A stretch of DNA of 64,000 nucleotides from assembly GCF_019090095.1 (NCBI RefSeq), contig NZ_JAGQFP010000002.1:434001-498000 (forward strand), given 5' to 3'. Positions 54,542 to 63,378 of this stretch are shown piece by piece. Below the pieces are notes generated by a model. It was not told where the DNA came from. It saw only the letters and a program-made list of their open reading frames with translations, and made no database searches. Position 1 is the first letter of the stretch. Each line of letters begins with the position of its first letter. This DNA comes from Stutzerimonas stutzeri (GTDB lineage Bacteria > Pseudomonadota > Gammaproteobacteria > Pseudomonadales > Pseudomonadaceae). The position numbers and the translations under genes were made by a program.

Positions 54542-57385
54542 ATGGCCCTGTATCGTGAACTCGACTATGGCACTCCCGCCCGCACCGGCGCCCCGGTAAC
54601 GGTGGAAATCGACGGCACCGCCATCACCGTGCCGGCTGGCACTTCGGTCATGCGTGCTGCACAAGAGGCCGGCATCGCCGTGCCCAAACTGTGCGCCAGC
54701 GACAGCCTCGAGCCATTCGGCTCCTGCCGCCTGTGTACCGTTGAAATCGAAGGCCGCCGCGGTTATCCGGCGTCCTGCACCACCCCGGTGGAGCCGGGCA
54801 TGAAAGTGCGCACGCAGAGCCCCAAGCTCGCCGAACTGCGCCGCGGCACCATGGAACTGTACATCTCTGACCATCCGCTCGATTGCCTGACCTGCTCGGC
54901 CAACGGCAACTGCGAACTGCAGGACATGGCCGGCGTGGTCGGCCTGCGCGAGGTGCGCTACGACCCGGTGAAGACTCACCTGGCCGAGCCCAAGGACGAG
55001 TCCAACCCCTATTTCACCTATGACCCGGCCAAGTGCATCGTCTGCAACCGTTGCGTGCGGGCCTGCGAAGAGGTGCAGGGTACCTTCGCCCTGACCATCG
55101 ACGGCCGCGGCTTCGACTCGCGCGTGGCCGCCAGCCAGGACGAAAGCTTCATCGATTCCGAGTGCGTCTCCTGTGGCGCCTGCGTCAATGCTTGCCCGAC
55201 CGCGACCCTGACCGAGAAGTCGCTGATCGAAATGGGTCAGGCCGAACGCAGCGTGACCACCACCTGCGCCTACTGCGGCGTCGGCTGCTCGTTCAACGCC
55301 GAGGTCAAGGGCAATGAAGTGGTGCGCATGGTGCCGAACAAGAATGGCCATGCCAACCACGGCCATGCCTGCGTCAAGGGCCGCTTCGCCTGGGGCTATG
55401 CCACCCACCCGGATCGCATCAAGACGCCGATGATTCGCGACAGCATCAGCGAGCCCTGGCGTTCGGTGAGCTGGGACGAGGCGATCGGCTATGCCGCCCG
55501 GCGCTTCAAGGAGATCCAGGCCCAGTACGGCCGCGATTCGGTCGGCGGTCTGACCTCCTCGCGCTGCACCAACGAGGAAACCTACCTGGTACAAAAGCTG
55601 GTGCGCGCCGCCTTCGGCAACAACAACGTCGACACCTGCGCACGCGTCTGCCACTCGCCGACCGGCTACGGCCTCAAGGTCACCCTCGGTGAGTCCGCCG
55701 GTACCCAGGACTTCGATTCGGTACTGGCTGCCGACGTGGTGCTGGTGATCGGTGCCAACCCCACCGACGGTCACCCGGTGTTCGGCTCGCAGCTCAAGCG
55801 CCGCCTGCGTGAAGGTGCGCGGTTGATCGTCGCCGACCCGCGCGGCATCGACCTGGTGCGCAGCCCGCACATCAAGGCCGAGCATCACCTGCAACTGCGT
55901 CCGGGCAGCAACGTCGCCCTGCTCAACAGCCTGGGCCATGTCATCGCCACCGAAGGCCTGATCAACGAAGCCTTCGTCGCCGAGCGCTGCGAGGCCGAGG
56001 CCTTCGAGCAATGGCGCGCCTTCGTCAGCGAAGCGCGCAACAGCCCCGAGGCCATGGAAGCGCTGACCGGCGTGCCGGCCGCTTCGGTGCGCGCCGCCGC
56101 CCGGCTGTACGCCACTGGCGGTAACGCCGCGATCTACTACGGCCTGGGCGTCACCGAGCACAGCCAGGGTTCGTCCACCGTGATGGCGATCGCCAACCTG
56201 GCCATGGCCACCGGCAACATCGGCCGTCCGGGCGTCGGGGTGAACCCGCTGCGCGGACAGAACAACGTGCAGGGCTCCTGCGACATGGGCTCCTTCCCCC
56301 ACGAGCTGCCGGGTTACCGCCACGTCTCCGACCCGGTGGTACGGCCGCAATTCGAAGCCGCCTGGGGCGTCAGCCTGCTCGACGAGCCGGGCCTGCGGAT
56401 TCCCAACATGCTCGCCGCGGCGCACGCCGGCACCTTCAAGGGCCTCTATGTGCAGGGTGAGGACCCGGCGCAGTCCGACCCGGACACCCAGCACGTCACC
56501 GATGCGCTGAAGGCGATGGAGTGCGTGGTGGTGCAGGACCTGTTCCTCAACGAAACCGCCAAGTACGCCCACGTGTTCCTGCCGGGCGCCTCCTTCCTGG
56601 AGAAGAACGGCACCTTCACCAACGCCGAGCGGCGCATCTCGCCGGTGCGCAAGGTGATGCCGGCGCTGGCCGGCAAGGAAGACTGGGAAGTGACCGTGGC
56701 GCTGTCCAATGCCCTCGGCTACCCGATGAACTACACCCATCCGTCGCAGATCATGGATGAGATCGCCGCCCTGACTCCGACCTTCACCGGCGTCAGCTAC
56801 GCCAAGCTCGACCGCATGGGCAGCATCCAGTGGCCTTGCAACGACGAGGCGCCGGATGGCACGCCGATCATGCACGAGGACGCCTTCGTGCGCGGCAAGG
56901 GTCGCTTCATGGTCACCGAATACATCCCGACCGAGGAGCGCACCTCGCGCAAGCGGCCGCTGGTGCTGACCACCGGACGTATCCTCTCGCAGTACAACGT
57001 CGGCGCGCAGACCCGGCGCACCGCGAACAAGGCCTGGCACGCCGAGGACATCCTCGAGCTGCACCCGGTGGACGCCGAGGACCGCGGCATCAAGGACGGC
57101 GACTGGGTCGGCATCAACAGCCGCGCCGGCGAGACGGTGATGCGTGCCAAGGTCACCGAACGGATGCAGCCAGGTGTGGTGTACACCACCTTCCACCACC
57201 CGGAGTCGGGCGCCAACGTGATCACCACCGACAACTCCGACTGGGCCACCAACTGTCCGGAGTACAAGGTCACCGCGGTGCAGGTGCACAAGGTCGAGAC
57301 GCCGTCGCAATGGCAGCAGGAGTTCGAGGCCTTCACCCGCGAGCAGGTCGAGTTCCTGCCGCGCATCCAGGTCACCCAGCTGTAA
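54542..57385 (+). CDS. fdsA: NAD-dependent formate dehydrogenase, molybdenum alpha subunit
   Basis: A 947-residue molybdopterin enzyme. N-terminal 2Fe-2S domain (CASDSLEPFGSCRLCTVEI and the His/Cys cluster in HPLDCLTCSANGNCELQ), two 4Fe-4S ferredoxin modules (CIVCNRCVRACEEVQG, CVSCGACVNACPT) and a 4Fe-4S motif CAYCGVGCSFNAEVKG at the start of the molybdopterin part. The active-site residue is Cys370 in ARVCHSPTG, with the next His, the cysteine (not selenocysteine) form; no internal TGA. Oxidises formate to CO2 in the cytoplasm, like the Fds enzymes of Cupriavidus and Rhodobacter. Confidence 0.95.
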   Translation: MALYRELDYGTPARTGAPVTVEIDGTAITVPAGTSVMRAAQEAGIAVPKLCASDSLEPFGSCRLCTVEIEGRRGYPASCTTPVEPGMKVRTQSPKLAELRRGTMELYISDHPLDCLTCSANGNCELQDMAGVVGLREVRYDPVKTHLAEPKDESNPYFTYDPAKCIVCNRCVRACEEVQGTFALTIDGRGFDSRVAASQDESFIDSECVSCGACVNACPTATLTEKSLIEMGQAERSVTTTCAYCGVGCSFNAEVKGNEVVRMVPNKNGHANHGHACVKGRFAWGYATHPDRIKTPMIRDSISEPWRSVSWDEAIGYAARRFKEIQAQYGRDSVGGLTSSRCTNEETYLVQKLVRAAFGNNNVDTCARVCHSPTGYGLKVTLGESAGTQDFDSVLAADVVLVIGANPTDGHPVFGSQLKRRLREGARLIVADPRGIDLVRSPHIKAEHHLQLRPGSNVALLNSLGHVIATEGLINEAFVAERCEAEAFEQWRAFVSEARNSPEAMEALTGVPAASVRAAARLYATGGNAAIYYGLGVTEHSQGSSTVMAIANLAMATGNIGRPGVGVNPLRGQNNVQGSCDMGSFPHELPGYRHVSDPVVRPQFEAAWGVSLLDEPGLRIPNMLAAAHAGTFKGLYVQGEDPAQSDPDTQHVTDALKAMECVVVQDLFLNETAKYAHVFLPGASFLEKNGTFTNAERRISPVRKVMPALAGKEDWEVTVALSNALGYPMNYTHPSQIMDEIAALTPTFTGVSYAKLDRMGSIQWPCNDEAPDGTPIMHEDAFVRGKGRFMVTEYIPTEERTSRKRPLVLTTGRILSQYNVGAQTRRTANKAWHAEDILELHPVDAEDRGIKDGDWVGINSRAGETVMRAKVTERMQPGVVYTTFHHPESGANVITTDNSDWATNCPEYKVTAVQVHKVETPSQWQQEFEAFTREQVEFLPRIQVTQL

Positions 57386-57454
57386 ACCCCAGCGGCGGGC
57401 CTTCGCGGCCCGCCGTTGGCTCCTGTTTTCTCTTCAGCGCATCGAGGTGTGCAG

Positions 57455-57697
57455 ATGGGCATGAATGCCACGCAACTGATCAAGATGGCCAACCAGATCG
57501 GCGCCTTCTTCGCCTCCCAACCCGACCCTGCCCAGGCGCGCAGTGAATTCGCCCACCACCTCAGGCGCCAGTGGGACCCGCAGATGCGCACCGCGCTCTA
57601 TGCACATCTGGACGCCCACGGCGGCGAAGGGCTCAGCGAGTTCGCCCTGCAGGCGCTGCAAGGGCTGCGTGAGCAAATCGAACCGCAGGTGGCGTGA
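57455..57697 (+). CDS. fdsD: Formate dehydrogenase delta subunit
   Basis: An 80-residue protein, MGMNATQLIKMANQIGAFFASQ, then HHLRRQWDPQMRTALYAHLDAHGGEGLSEFALQALQGL, matching FdsD (FdhD-like small subunit family DUF, PF11390). It is required for complex assembly in other organisms. Start ATG 57455 with GAGGTG upstream; a GTG/ATG further upstream is not needed. Final gene before the repeat at 57723. Confidence 0.88.
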   Translation: MGMNATQLIKMANQIGAFFASQPDPAQARSEFAHHLRRQWDPQMRTALYAHLDAHGGEGLSEFALQALQGLREQIEPQVA

Positions 57698-57722
57698 GCA
57701 GCATAAGGTCCCGGTTCGGCGA

Positions 57723-57793
57723 GGGTGGATGACGCTCTTTTCATCCGCCGTCGCGGCGCCTATGGTGGGTCGATAAAGCGCGATCCACCTACG
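57723..57793. repeat. Single copy of the GGTGGAT hairpin repeat
   Basis: Two hairpins, arms GGTGGATGA/TCATCCGCC and GGTGGGTC/GATCCACC, in the same order and spacing style as the tandem units at 31876-32343, though diverged. It lies between fdsD and fdhD, inside the presumed operon. Confidence 0.65.
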
Positions 57794-57816
57794 ATCATTG
57801 CGAGGAACCCAACGCC

Positions 57817-58650
57817 ATGTCACGCCGTGCCTCCCGTCCGCTCGCCGCTGATCGCGTCACCAACCCGGCGCCGGAGGCCTACAGCTACGTCGAGCTGGAC
57901 GCTGCCGCGCAGCGGGGCAATGCGGTGCTGGCCGAGGAGTGCGCCCTGGCCATCGCCTATAACGGCATCAGCCATGCGGTGATGATGGTCTCGCCCAGTG
58001 CGCTGGAAGACTTCGTCGTCGGCTTCAGCCTGAGCGGCGAGCTGGTCGGGAGTATCGACGAGATCTACGACATCCAGCTCAGTCGTCGCGGTGAGGCGTT
58101 CAGTGCCGAGGTAGAGATCGGCAATCGCGCCTTCTGGGCACTCAAGCAGCAGCGCCGCCATCTGGCGGGCACCAGTGGATGCGGCCTGTGCGGCGTGGAA
58201 GCGATCGATCAGGCGCTGCCGCAGTTGACCTCCCTCGCGTCCAGTCCGTTGCCGCCGGCGGCACACCTGCACGAGCTGCGCGCGCGGATCAACGATGCGC
58301 AGCGTCTGGCGCGACAAAGCGGTGCGCTGCACGCCGCGCTATACGTCGACGAGCACGGCGAAATCGTGCTGTGTCGCGAAGACATCGGCCGGCACAATGC
58401 GCTGGACAAGCTGATCGGTGCGCTGCGTCGTGAAGGCCGCGACAGCCGGCGGGGCTTTGCCGTGGTCACCAGCCGTTGCAGCCTGGAGCTGATCCACAAG
58501 GCCGTGCGCGCCGGGTTGTCGACGTTGGTCAGCCTGTCGGCACCGACCGACCTCTGTGTGCGCTGGGCGCGGCAGCATCGGCTGAACCTGATCCACCTGC
58601 CGCACCACAGCGCACCGCGGGTCTACAGCCCGGGCGACAGCGCGGCATAG
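57817..58650 (+). CDS. fdhD: Formate dehydrogenase accessory sulfurtransferase FdhD
   Basis: A 277-residue FdhD. The motif GTSGCGLCGVEAI near residue 120 carries the CxxC loop that shuttles sulfur to the molybdenum cofactor; conserved segments LCREDIGRHNALDKLIGA and VTSRCSLELIHKAVRAGLS follow. FdhD is required for activity of formate dehydrogenases. It is the last gene of the fds operon, separated from fdsD by 119 bases and a repeat element. Weak ribosome site (GCGAGGAACC). Confidence 0.93.
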   Translation: MSRRASRPLAADRVTNPAPEAYSYVELDAAAQRGNAVLAEECALAIAYNGISHAVMMVSPSALEDFVVGFSLSGELVGSIDEIYDIQLSRRGEAFSAEVEIGNRAFWALKQQRRHLAGTSGCGLCGVEAIDQALPQLTSLASSPLPPAAHLHELRARINDAQRLARQSGALHAALYVDEHGEIVLCREDIGRHNALDKLIGALRREGRDSRRGFAVVTSRCSLELIHKAVRAGLSTLVSLSAPTDLCVRWARQHRLNLIHLPHHSAPRVYSPGDSAA

Positions 58651-58777
58651 ACCCACCCCTCGCGTTGCGCTGAAGCGCAGGCTTTCGCCGCCGCTCCGAA
58701 CCTCGGTCGATCACGCGGTGCCCTGCGCCGGCGGCCGCGCTCAACGGCCCGCCGCGCGGCGGCGCCTGTCCCTGGCG

Positions 58778-60880
58778 CTAGCGGTCACCGGACAGCATGT
58801 CGCGCACCCGCGTCGCCAGATGATTGATGGAAAACGGCTTGCTGATCATGTCCATCCCGGTGTCGAGGAAACCGCTGCTGGCGGCCTGCTCGGCGTAGCC
58901 GGTAATGAACAGCACTTTCAATGCGGGCCGGTGCTGGCGGGCCACGTCGGCCAGCTGCCGGCCGTTCATGCCCGGCAAGCCGACGTCGGAAATCAGCAGG
59001 TCGATGCGCTCGCCACTGCGCAGTATCTGCACCGCCGCATTGGCTTCGGCGGCCTCTAGGGCGCGATAGCCGAGCATGTCCAGCACGTCCAGCACCAGCG
59101 ACCGCACGGCGGCGTCATCTTCGACGAGCAGCACGGTCTCGCCCTTGGACATCGGTGGGGCCTGTTGCGCCGTCTCGTTCGGGGCCGGCCGTGAGCTGGC
59201 ATCCTGATGCGCCGGCAGATAGAGCGTCACTTCGGTGCCTTGGCCTGGCTCGCTGCGGATCTGCAGGTGGCCGCCTGCCTGGCGCGCGAAGCCGTAGATC
59301 ATCGACAGTCCCAGGCCCGTGCCCTGGCCGATGGGTTTGGTGGTGAAGAAGGGTTCGAACGCCGCCGCCAGAACCTTCGGCGACATGCCGCAACCGCTGT
59401 CGATCACGCTGAGGCTGACATAGCGCCCCGGTGCCAGTTCGCCGACTTCCGACTGTCGCTGCAACTGCACGTTGGCCGTTGCGATATACAGGCTGCCGCC
59501 GTCGGGCATGGCGTCGCGGGCGTTGATTACCAGGTTGAGCAGCGTACTTTCCAACTGGTTTTCGTCGCTGCTCGCTGGCCAGAGATCGGGCTCGAGCTGG
59601 GTATCGACCAGGATATGGCTGCCCAGGGTGCGCACTATCAGGTCGCGCATCGAGTCGACCAGTTCATTGAGATCGACGCGCTTGAGGTTCAACGGTTGTC
59701 GACGGGCGAAGGCCAGTAGCCGGTGGGTCAGTGCGGCGGCGCGATTGGCCGAGTTCATCGCCGCATCGATGAAGCGCTGGGTTTCGCCGTGGCGCCCGGA
59801 CTGGTTGTAGCGCTGGATGAGATCCAGGCCGCCGATGATGCCGGTGAGCATGTTGTTGAAGTCGTGGGCGATTCCGCCGGTCAGCTGACCGACCGCCTCC
59901 ATCTTCTGAGCCTGGCGCAGGGCTTCTTGCGCCTGCTCGCGGCTGGCCATTTCCTTGACCAGGCGCTCGTAGACCTCGGCCAGCGCCTCGGTGCGCTCCT
60001 GGACCCGGCTCTCCAGTGTCTCGTTCAGGTCACGCAGCGCCTGTTCGGCCTGCCAGCGCTCGGTAACATCCTGGGCCAGGACGAAGAAGCCCTGAACCTG
60101 TCCGGTGTCGTCTCTGCGCGGCAGGTATTGCACCTGGGAACGGCGCGTTCGGCCGTCGCGGTGCGGGCTGTCGGCCTCGAAACTGCTGGGCTGGCCGGCG
60201 AGTGCCGCTTCGATGTTCGCGCGTCGCAGCGTATAGCCCTGCTCGCCGAGCACCTCACGGATGGACTTGCCGTACAGGTGCTCGGGAGACAAGCCGAACC
60301 AGTCTTCATAGTGGCGATTGTTGAAGCGAAAGCGCTCGTTCCGATCGATGTAGCCGATGAGCACCGGCAGCGCATCGGTGATCATGCGCATCTCCGCTTC
60401 GCTGCGCCGCAAGGCCTGTTCGTCGCTGGGGCGCAGGCACAACAACTGCCCGGCGATGCGCTCGCCGTCGCGGATCGGGCTCAGGGCCAGGTCGAACCAG
60501 GCCGCGGCACCCTTCGCGGTGCCATCGCTCGAGAGGCGATAGTTGCGCAGCAGGCAGGCGTGGCTGGGTTCGTGTCGCTCACGGGCTTCGAGCAGCTCCG
60601 GCCACACCGGGCCCCAGGTTTCGGCGACGGGCGTTCCCAGCGCGGCCGGATGATGCGTACCGATCAGCCGCGCGTGGGCATCGTTGTACAGCTGCAGGCC
60701 GTTCTCGCCCCATAGCACGCACATCGGCAACGGCGCATCGAGCACGGTATCGAGCAGGATACGCAGCGCGGCAGGCCAGTCGTCGATCGGCCCCAGCGAG
60801 GTCGCGCACCAGTCGTGACGACGGATGCGCCCACTCATTTCATCGGTTCCGGGGGGCCAGCGCCCTGGGTCTACAGCCAT
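58778..60880 (-). CDS. Hybrid sensor histidine kinase with PAS domains
   Basis: A 700-residue soluble kinase. A PAS-like domain (residues about 30-160) and a PAS/PAC module (about 170-280, ALPVLIGYIDRNERFRFNNRHYEDW) lead to a coiled-coil (LNETLESRVQERTEALAEVYERL), then HisKA/His in GGIAHDFNNMLTGIIG near 330, HATPase with N, G1, F and G2 boxes (LLNLVINARDAM, VIDSGCGM, FFTTK, GTGLGLSM), and a C-terminal receiver domain (ETVLLVEDDAAV, with acceptor Asp in LLISDVGLPGMNG near 625). Typical of stand-alone soluble hybrid kinases; signal and output unknown. ATG 60880 follows GGGTGA; 60838 is an alternative. Confidence 0.9.
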   Translation of the reverse strand: MAVDPGRWPPGTDEMSGRIRRHDWCATSLGPIDDWPAALRILLDTVLDAPLPMCVLWGENGLQLYNDAHARLIGTHHPAALGTPVAETWGPVWPELLEARERHEPSHACLLRNYRLSSDGTAKGAAAWFDLALSPIRDGERIAGQLLCLRPSDEQALRRSEAEMRMITDALPVLIGYIDRNERFRFNNRHYEDWFGLSPEHLYGKSIREVLGEQGYTLRRANIEAALAGQPSSFEADSPHRDGRTRRSQVQYLPRRDDTGQVQGFFVLAQDVTERWQAEQALRDLNETLESRVQERTEALAEVYERLVKEMASREQAQEALRQAQKMEAVGQLTGGIAHDFNNMLTGIIGGLDLIQRYNQSGRHGETQRFIDAAMNSANRAAALTHRLLAFARRQPLNLKRVDLNELVDSMRDLIVRTLGSHILVDTQLEPDLWPASSDENQLESTLLNLVINARDAMPDGGSLYIATANVQLQRQSEVGELAPGRYVSLSVIDSGCGMSPKVLAAAFEPFFTTKPIGQGTGLGLSMIYGFARQAGGHLQIRSEPGQGTEVTLYLPAHQDASSRPAPNETAQQAPPMSKGETVLLVEDDAAVRSLVLDVLDMLGYRALEAAEANAAVQILRSGERIDLLISDVGLPGMNGRQLADVARQHRPALKVLFITGYAEQAASSGFLDTGMDMISKPFSINHLATRVRDMLSGDR

Positions 60881-61078
60881 AGGTCACCCATCGATGCGCG
60901 GCGGCGTGTTGCCCAACGCGCCAGCCGCGCTCGGCATGATCCGCCTAATGTGGCGCAGCCAGCGGCTGGCCTTCGTTGTGTTGTCCGTTCAGATGCCTCT
61001 CCATCCTAACCAGCCCTGCCGACGATCACCGAGTTATAGGCGACCTCCGACCACCACAATTAAGTCAGCGCCCGCCGT

Positions 61079-61759
61079 TCAGGCTGGATAGCCTTGCAGG
61101 CTGCGAATCAGCGTCAGGTAATCGACCACGGCGGTGAATTCTTCGGTGTCCTTGCGTCCGCGACGGCTGTCCGGTTCGCTGATCGCCAGCAAATGTGCGA
61201 TGCCGAAATCGCGCGCGCTGCGTAACACCGGCAGGCTGTCGTCGATGAACAGCGAGGTGGCGGGATCGAATTCCAGATCCGCCTTCAGGGCGTACCAGAA
61301 CTGCGCCTGCTCCTTGGGAAACCCGTAGTCGTGGGAGCTGATAAGGCGATCGAACCAGGGCGCCAGTTCGACGCGCTCGAGCTTCAGCGACAGCGAATCG
61401 CGATGGGCATTGGTGATCAGCACCACCCGCTTGCCTGCCTCGCGCAGGGCGGCGAGAAATTCGTCGGCGGCCGGACGCAGGGCGATGAGGTCGGCGATCT
61501 CGCGCTTCATCTCGCGGATCGGCAGGTTCAGCTCGCGGGTCCAGAAGTCCAGGCAGTACCAGGTCAGCTTGCCTTCGTGCTCGTTGAACAGCGGAGCCAG
61601 CTCCAGCTCGGCCATCGCCGGGCTGATGCCGTGCAGTTCGGCGTAGCGCCGGGGCATGAATTCGAGCCAGAAGTGGTTATCGAAGTGCAGATCCAGCAGG
61701 GTGCCGTCCATGTCCAGCAAAACGGTGTCGATGTCGGACCAGGGCAATGAATCGATCAT
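61079..61759 (-). CDS. yrfG: HAD-superfamily GMP/IMP nucleotidase YrfG-like
   Basis: A 226-residue HAD phosphatase with the nucleophile motif LLDMDGTLLD near residue 15, motif II (VLITNAHRDS) and motif III/IV (KLERVELA..., PATSLFIDDSLPVLRSA). Close to E. coli YrfG, a purine monophosphate nucleotidase. It is divergent from nudE, and the set (YrfG, NudE, CysQ) is a common neighbourhood of nucleotide-housekeeping enzymes. ATG 61759 is chosen for the family start MIDSLPWSDID. Confidence 0.85.
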   Translation of the reverse strand: MIDSLPWSDIDTVLLDMDGTLLDLHFDNHFWLEFMPRRYAELHGISPAMAELELAPLFNEHEGKLTWYCLDFWTRELNLPIREMKREIADLIALRPAADEFLAALREAGKRVVLITNAHRDSLSLKLERVELAPWFDRLISSHDYGFPKEQAQFWYALKADLEFDPATSLFIDDSLPVLRSARDFGIAHLLAISEPDSRRGRKDTEEFTAVVDYLTLIRSLQGYPA

Positions 61760-61878
61760 GTCGGGCTCTCGGTGGCGTTGGCGCAATGGTGCGACAGCGG
61801 TCGGCTCGATGCAAAGCGTTCACGGCGACGGGGAAAAGGCGGGTTATGATTGCGGTTCGCGTTTCAAGGATATCCCCC

Positions 61879-62445
61879 ATGCGCCAGAAACCTACCGTAC
61901 TTGCTCGTGAGATCGTTGCCAGCAGCCGTCTGTTCCGTGTCGAGGAGTTGCAGCTGCGCTTCTCCAATGGCGTCGAGCGCACCTACGAGCGGCTCGTCGG
62001 GCAGGGCACCGGCTATGGCGCGGTGATGATCGTCGCGCTGGAAGCCGACGGACGGGCATTACTGGTCGAGGAATATTGCGGCGGCACCGACAGCTACGAG
62101 CTGTCGCTGCCCAAGGGGCTGATCGAGCCGGGTGAGGATGTCCTCGACGCCGCCAACCGTGAGCTCAAGGAAGAAGCCGGCTTCGGCGCGCACCGCCTGG
62201 AGCTGCTCACCGAGTTGTCGCTCTCGCCCGGTTACATGAGTCAGAAGATTCAGGTGGTGCTGGCGCGCGACCTGTATGCCGAACACCTGCCCGGCGATGA
62301 ACCGGAGCCGATGCGCGTCGACCGGATCGACCTGCGCGACCTCTCCAGCCTGATCCAGAACCCGCAGTTCAGCGAGGGCCGCGCACTGGCGGCGCTGTAT
62401 CTCGCACGGGACCTGCTGACCGAGCGCGGGGAGTTCAGCCGATGA
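61879..62445 (+). CDS. nudE: ADP compounds hydrolase NudE (Nudix)
   Basis: A 188-residue Nudix hydrolase. The full Nudix box GX5EX7REUXEEXGU is present as GLIEPGEDVLDAANRELKEEAGF near residue 87. NudE hydrolyses ADP-ribose, NADH and related compounds. Start MRQKPTVLAREIVA at 61879 with AAGGAT upstream. Its stop overlaps cysQ by 4 bases (ATGA). Confidence 0.92.
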   Translation: MRQKPTVLAREIVASSRLFRVEELQLRFSNGVERTYERLVGQGTGYGAVMIVALEADGRALLVEEYCGGTDSYELSLPKGLIEPGEDVLDAANRELKEEAGFGAHRLELLTELSLSPGYMSQKIQVVLARDLYAEHLPGDEPEPMRVDRIDLRDLSSLIQNPQFSEGRALAALYLARDLLTERGEFSR

Positions 62446-63257
62446 GCCACCCTTATCTGACGCGGGTCATCGATCTGGTTCGCGACGCCGGGCAGGCCAT
62501 CCTGCCGCACTGGCGCAACGACGTGACGGTGCATGAAAAGGCCGACGCCTCGCCGGTCACCGCTGCGGACATGGCCGCCCATGATGTCCTCGTCGCGGGC
62601 CTGCAGGCACTGGATGCGGGGATCCCGGTATTGTCCGAAGAAGACTGCGCGCTGAGCCTGGCCGAGCGTGCCGGCTGGAGCCGTTGGTGGCTGGTCGACC
62701 CGCTGGACGGCACCAAGGAGTTCATCGCCGGCAGCGACGAGTTCACCGTCAACGTGGCGCTGATCGAGCGTGGACGGGTGCTGTTTGGCGTGGTCGGTGT
62801 GCCGGCCAATGGCCGCTGCTATTACGGTGGCGGCGACTTCGGCGCCTGGCGTGCCGAGGCCGATGGCGCAGCGCAACCGCTCCGGGTACGCGCCGAGTCG
62901 ATCGGAGCCTTCACCGTCGTGGCCAGCCGTCGGCATACGAGCCCGGCGCAGGAGCACCTGCTCGATGGCTTGCGCCAGCGTTTCGGCGATCTGGCGCTGG
63001 CCAACGTTGGCAGCTCGCTGAAGTTCTGCCTGTTGGCCGAGGGCGCTGCCGATTGCTACCCGCGGCTGGCGCCGACCTCGCAGTGGGACACCGCCGCCGC
63101 CCAGGGTGTGCTCGAGGGGGCCGGGGGCGAGGTGCTGGATGTCAGCGGTGCGCCGCTTACCTACGAAGCGCGTGAGAGCTACCTCAACCCGTCGTTCCTG
63201 GCGTTGCCCCGTGACGCAACCTGGCGTGGCGAGCTGATCGAGTTGGCCAACCGCTAG
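62442..63257 (+). CDS. cysQ: 3'(2'),5'-bisphosphate nucleotidase CysQ
   Basis: A 271-residue inositol-monophosphatase-fold enzyme: VLSEEDCALS near residue 65 (metal Glu), WWLVDPLDGTKEFIAGSDEF near 85 with the DPxDGT metal motif, and the C-terminal SQWDTAAAQGVLEGAGGEVLD near 210. It removes 3'-phosphoadenosine phosphate formed in sulfate assimilation. Cotranslated with nudE. Confidence 0.93.
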   Translation: MSHPYLTRVIDLVRDAGQAILPHWRNDVTVHEKADASPVTAADMAAHDVLVAGLQALDAGIPVLSEEDCALSLAERAGWSRWWLVDPLDGTKEFIAGSDEFTVNVALIERGRVLFGVVGVPANGRCYYGGGDFGAWRAEADGAAQPLRVRAESIGAFTVVASRRHTSPAQEHLLDGLRQRFGDLALANVGSSLKFCLLAEGAADCYPRLAPTSQWDTAAAQGVLEGAGGEVLDVSGAPLTYEARESYLNPSFLALPRDATWRGELIELANR

Positions 63258-63378
63258 CGCTGCCGCGACAGGTCTGCATTGGTCCTATTCGCGGTCAAGC
63301 GGAGCGCGACGGCCGCCATGCTAGGATTTCCCGCCGTGGCCAAGCCAAGCGCTTGAGCCTGATTGCAGGAGCTGCGCT

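Noticed and set aside
55641..55655. Possible selenocysteine in formate dehydrogenase
   Set aside because: The active-site codon is TGC (cysteine), not TGA, and the frame is open throughout.
54050..57310. Very long open frame (1086 codons) antisense to fdsA and fdsB
   Set aside because: A shadow of strong codon bias in GC-rich DNA: rich in His, Gly, Arg, Val, with no recognisable domain, while the plus strand encodes complete formate dehydrogenase subunits.
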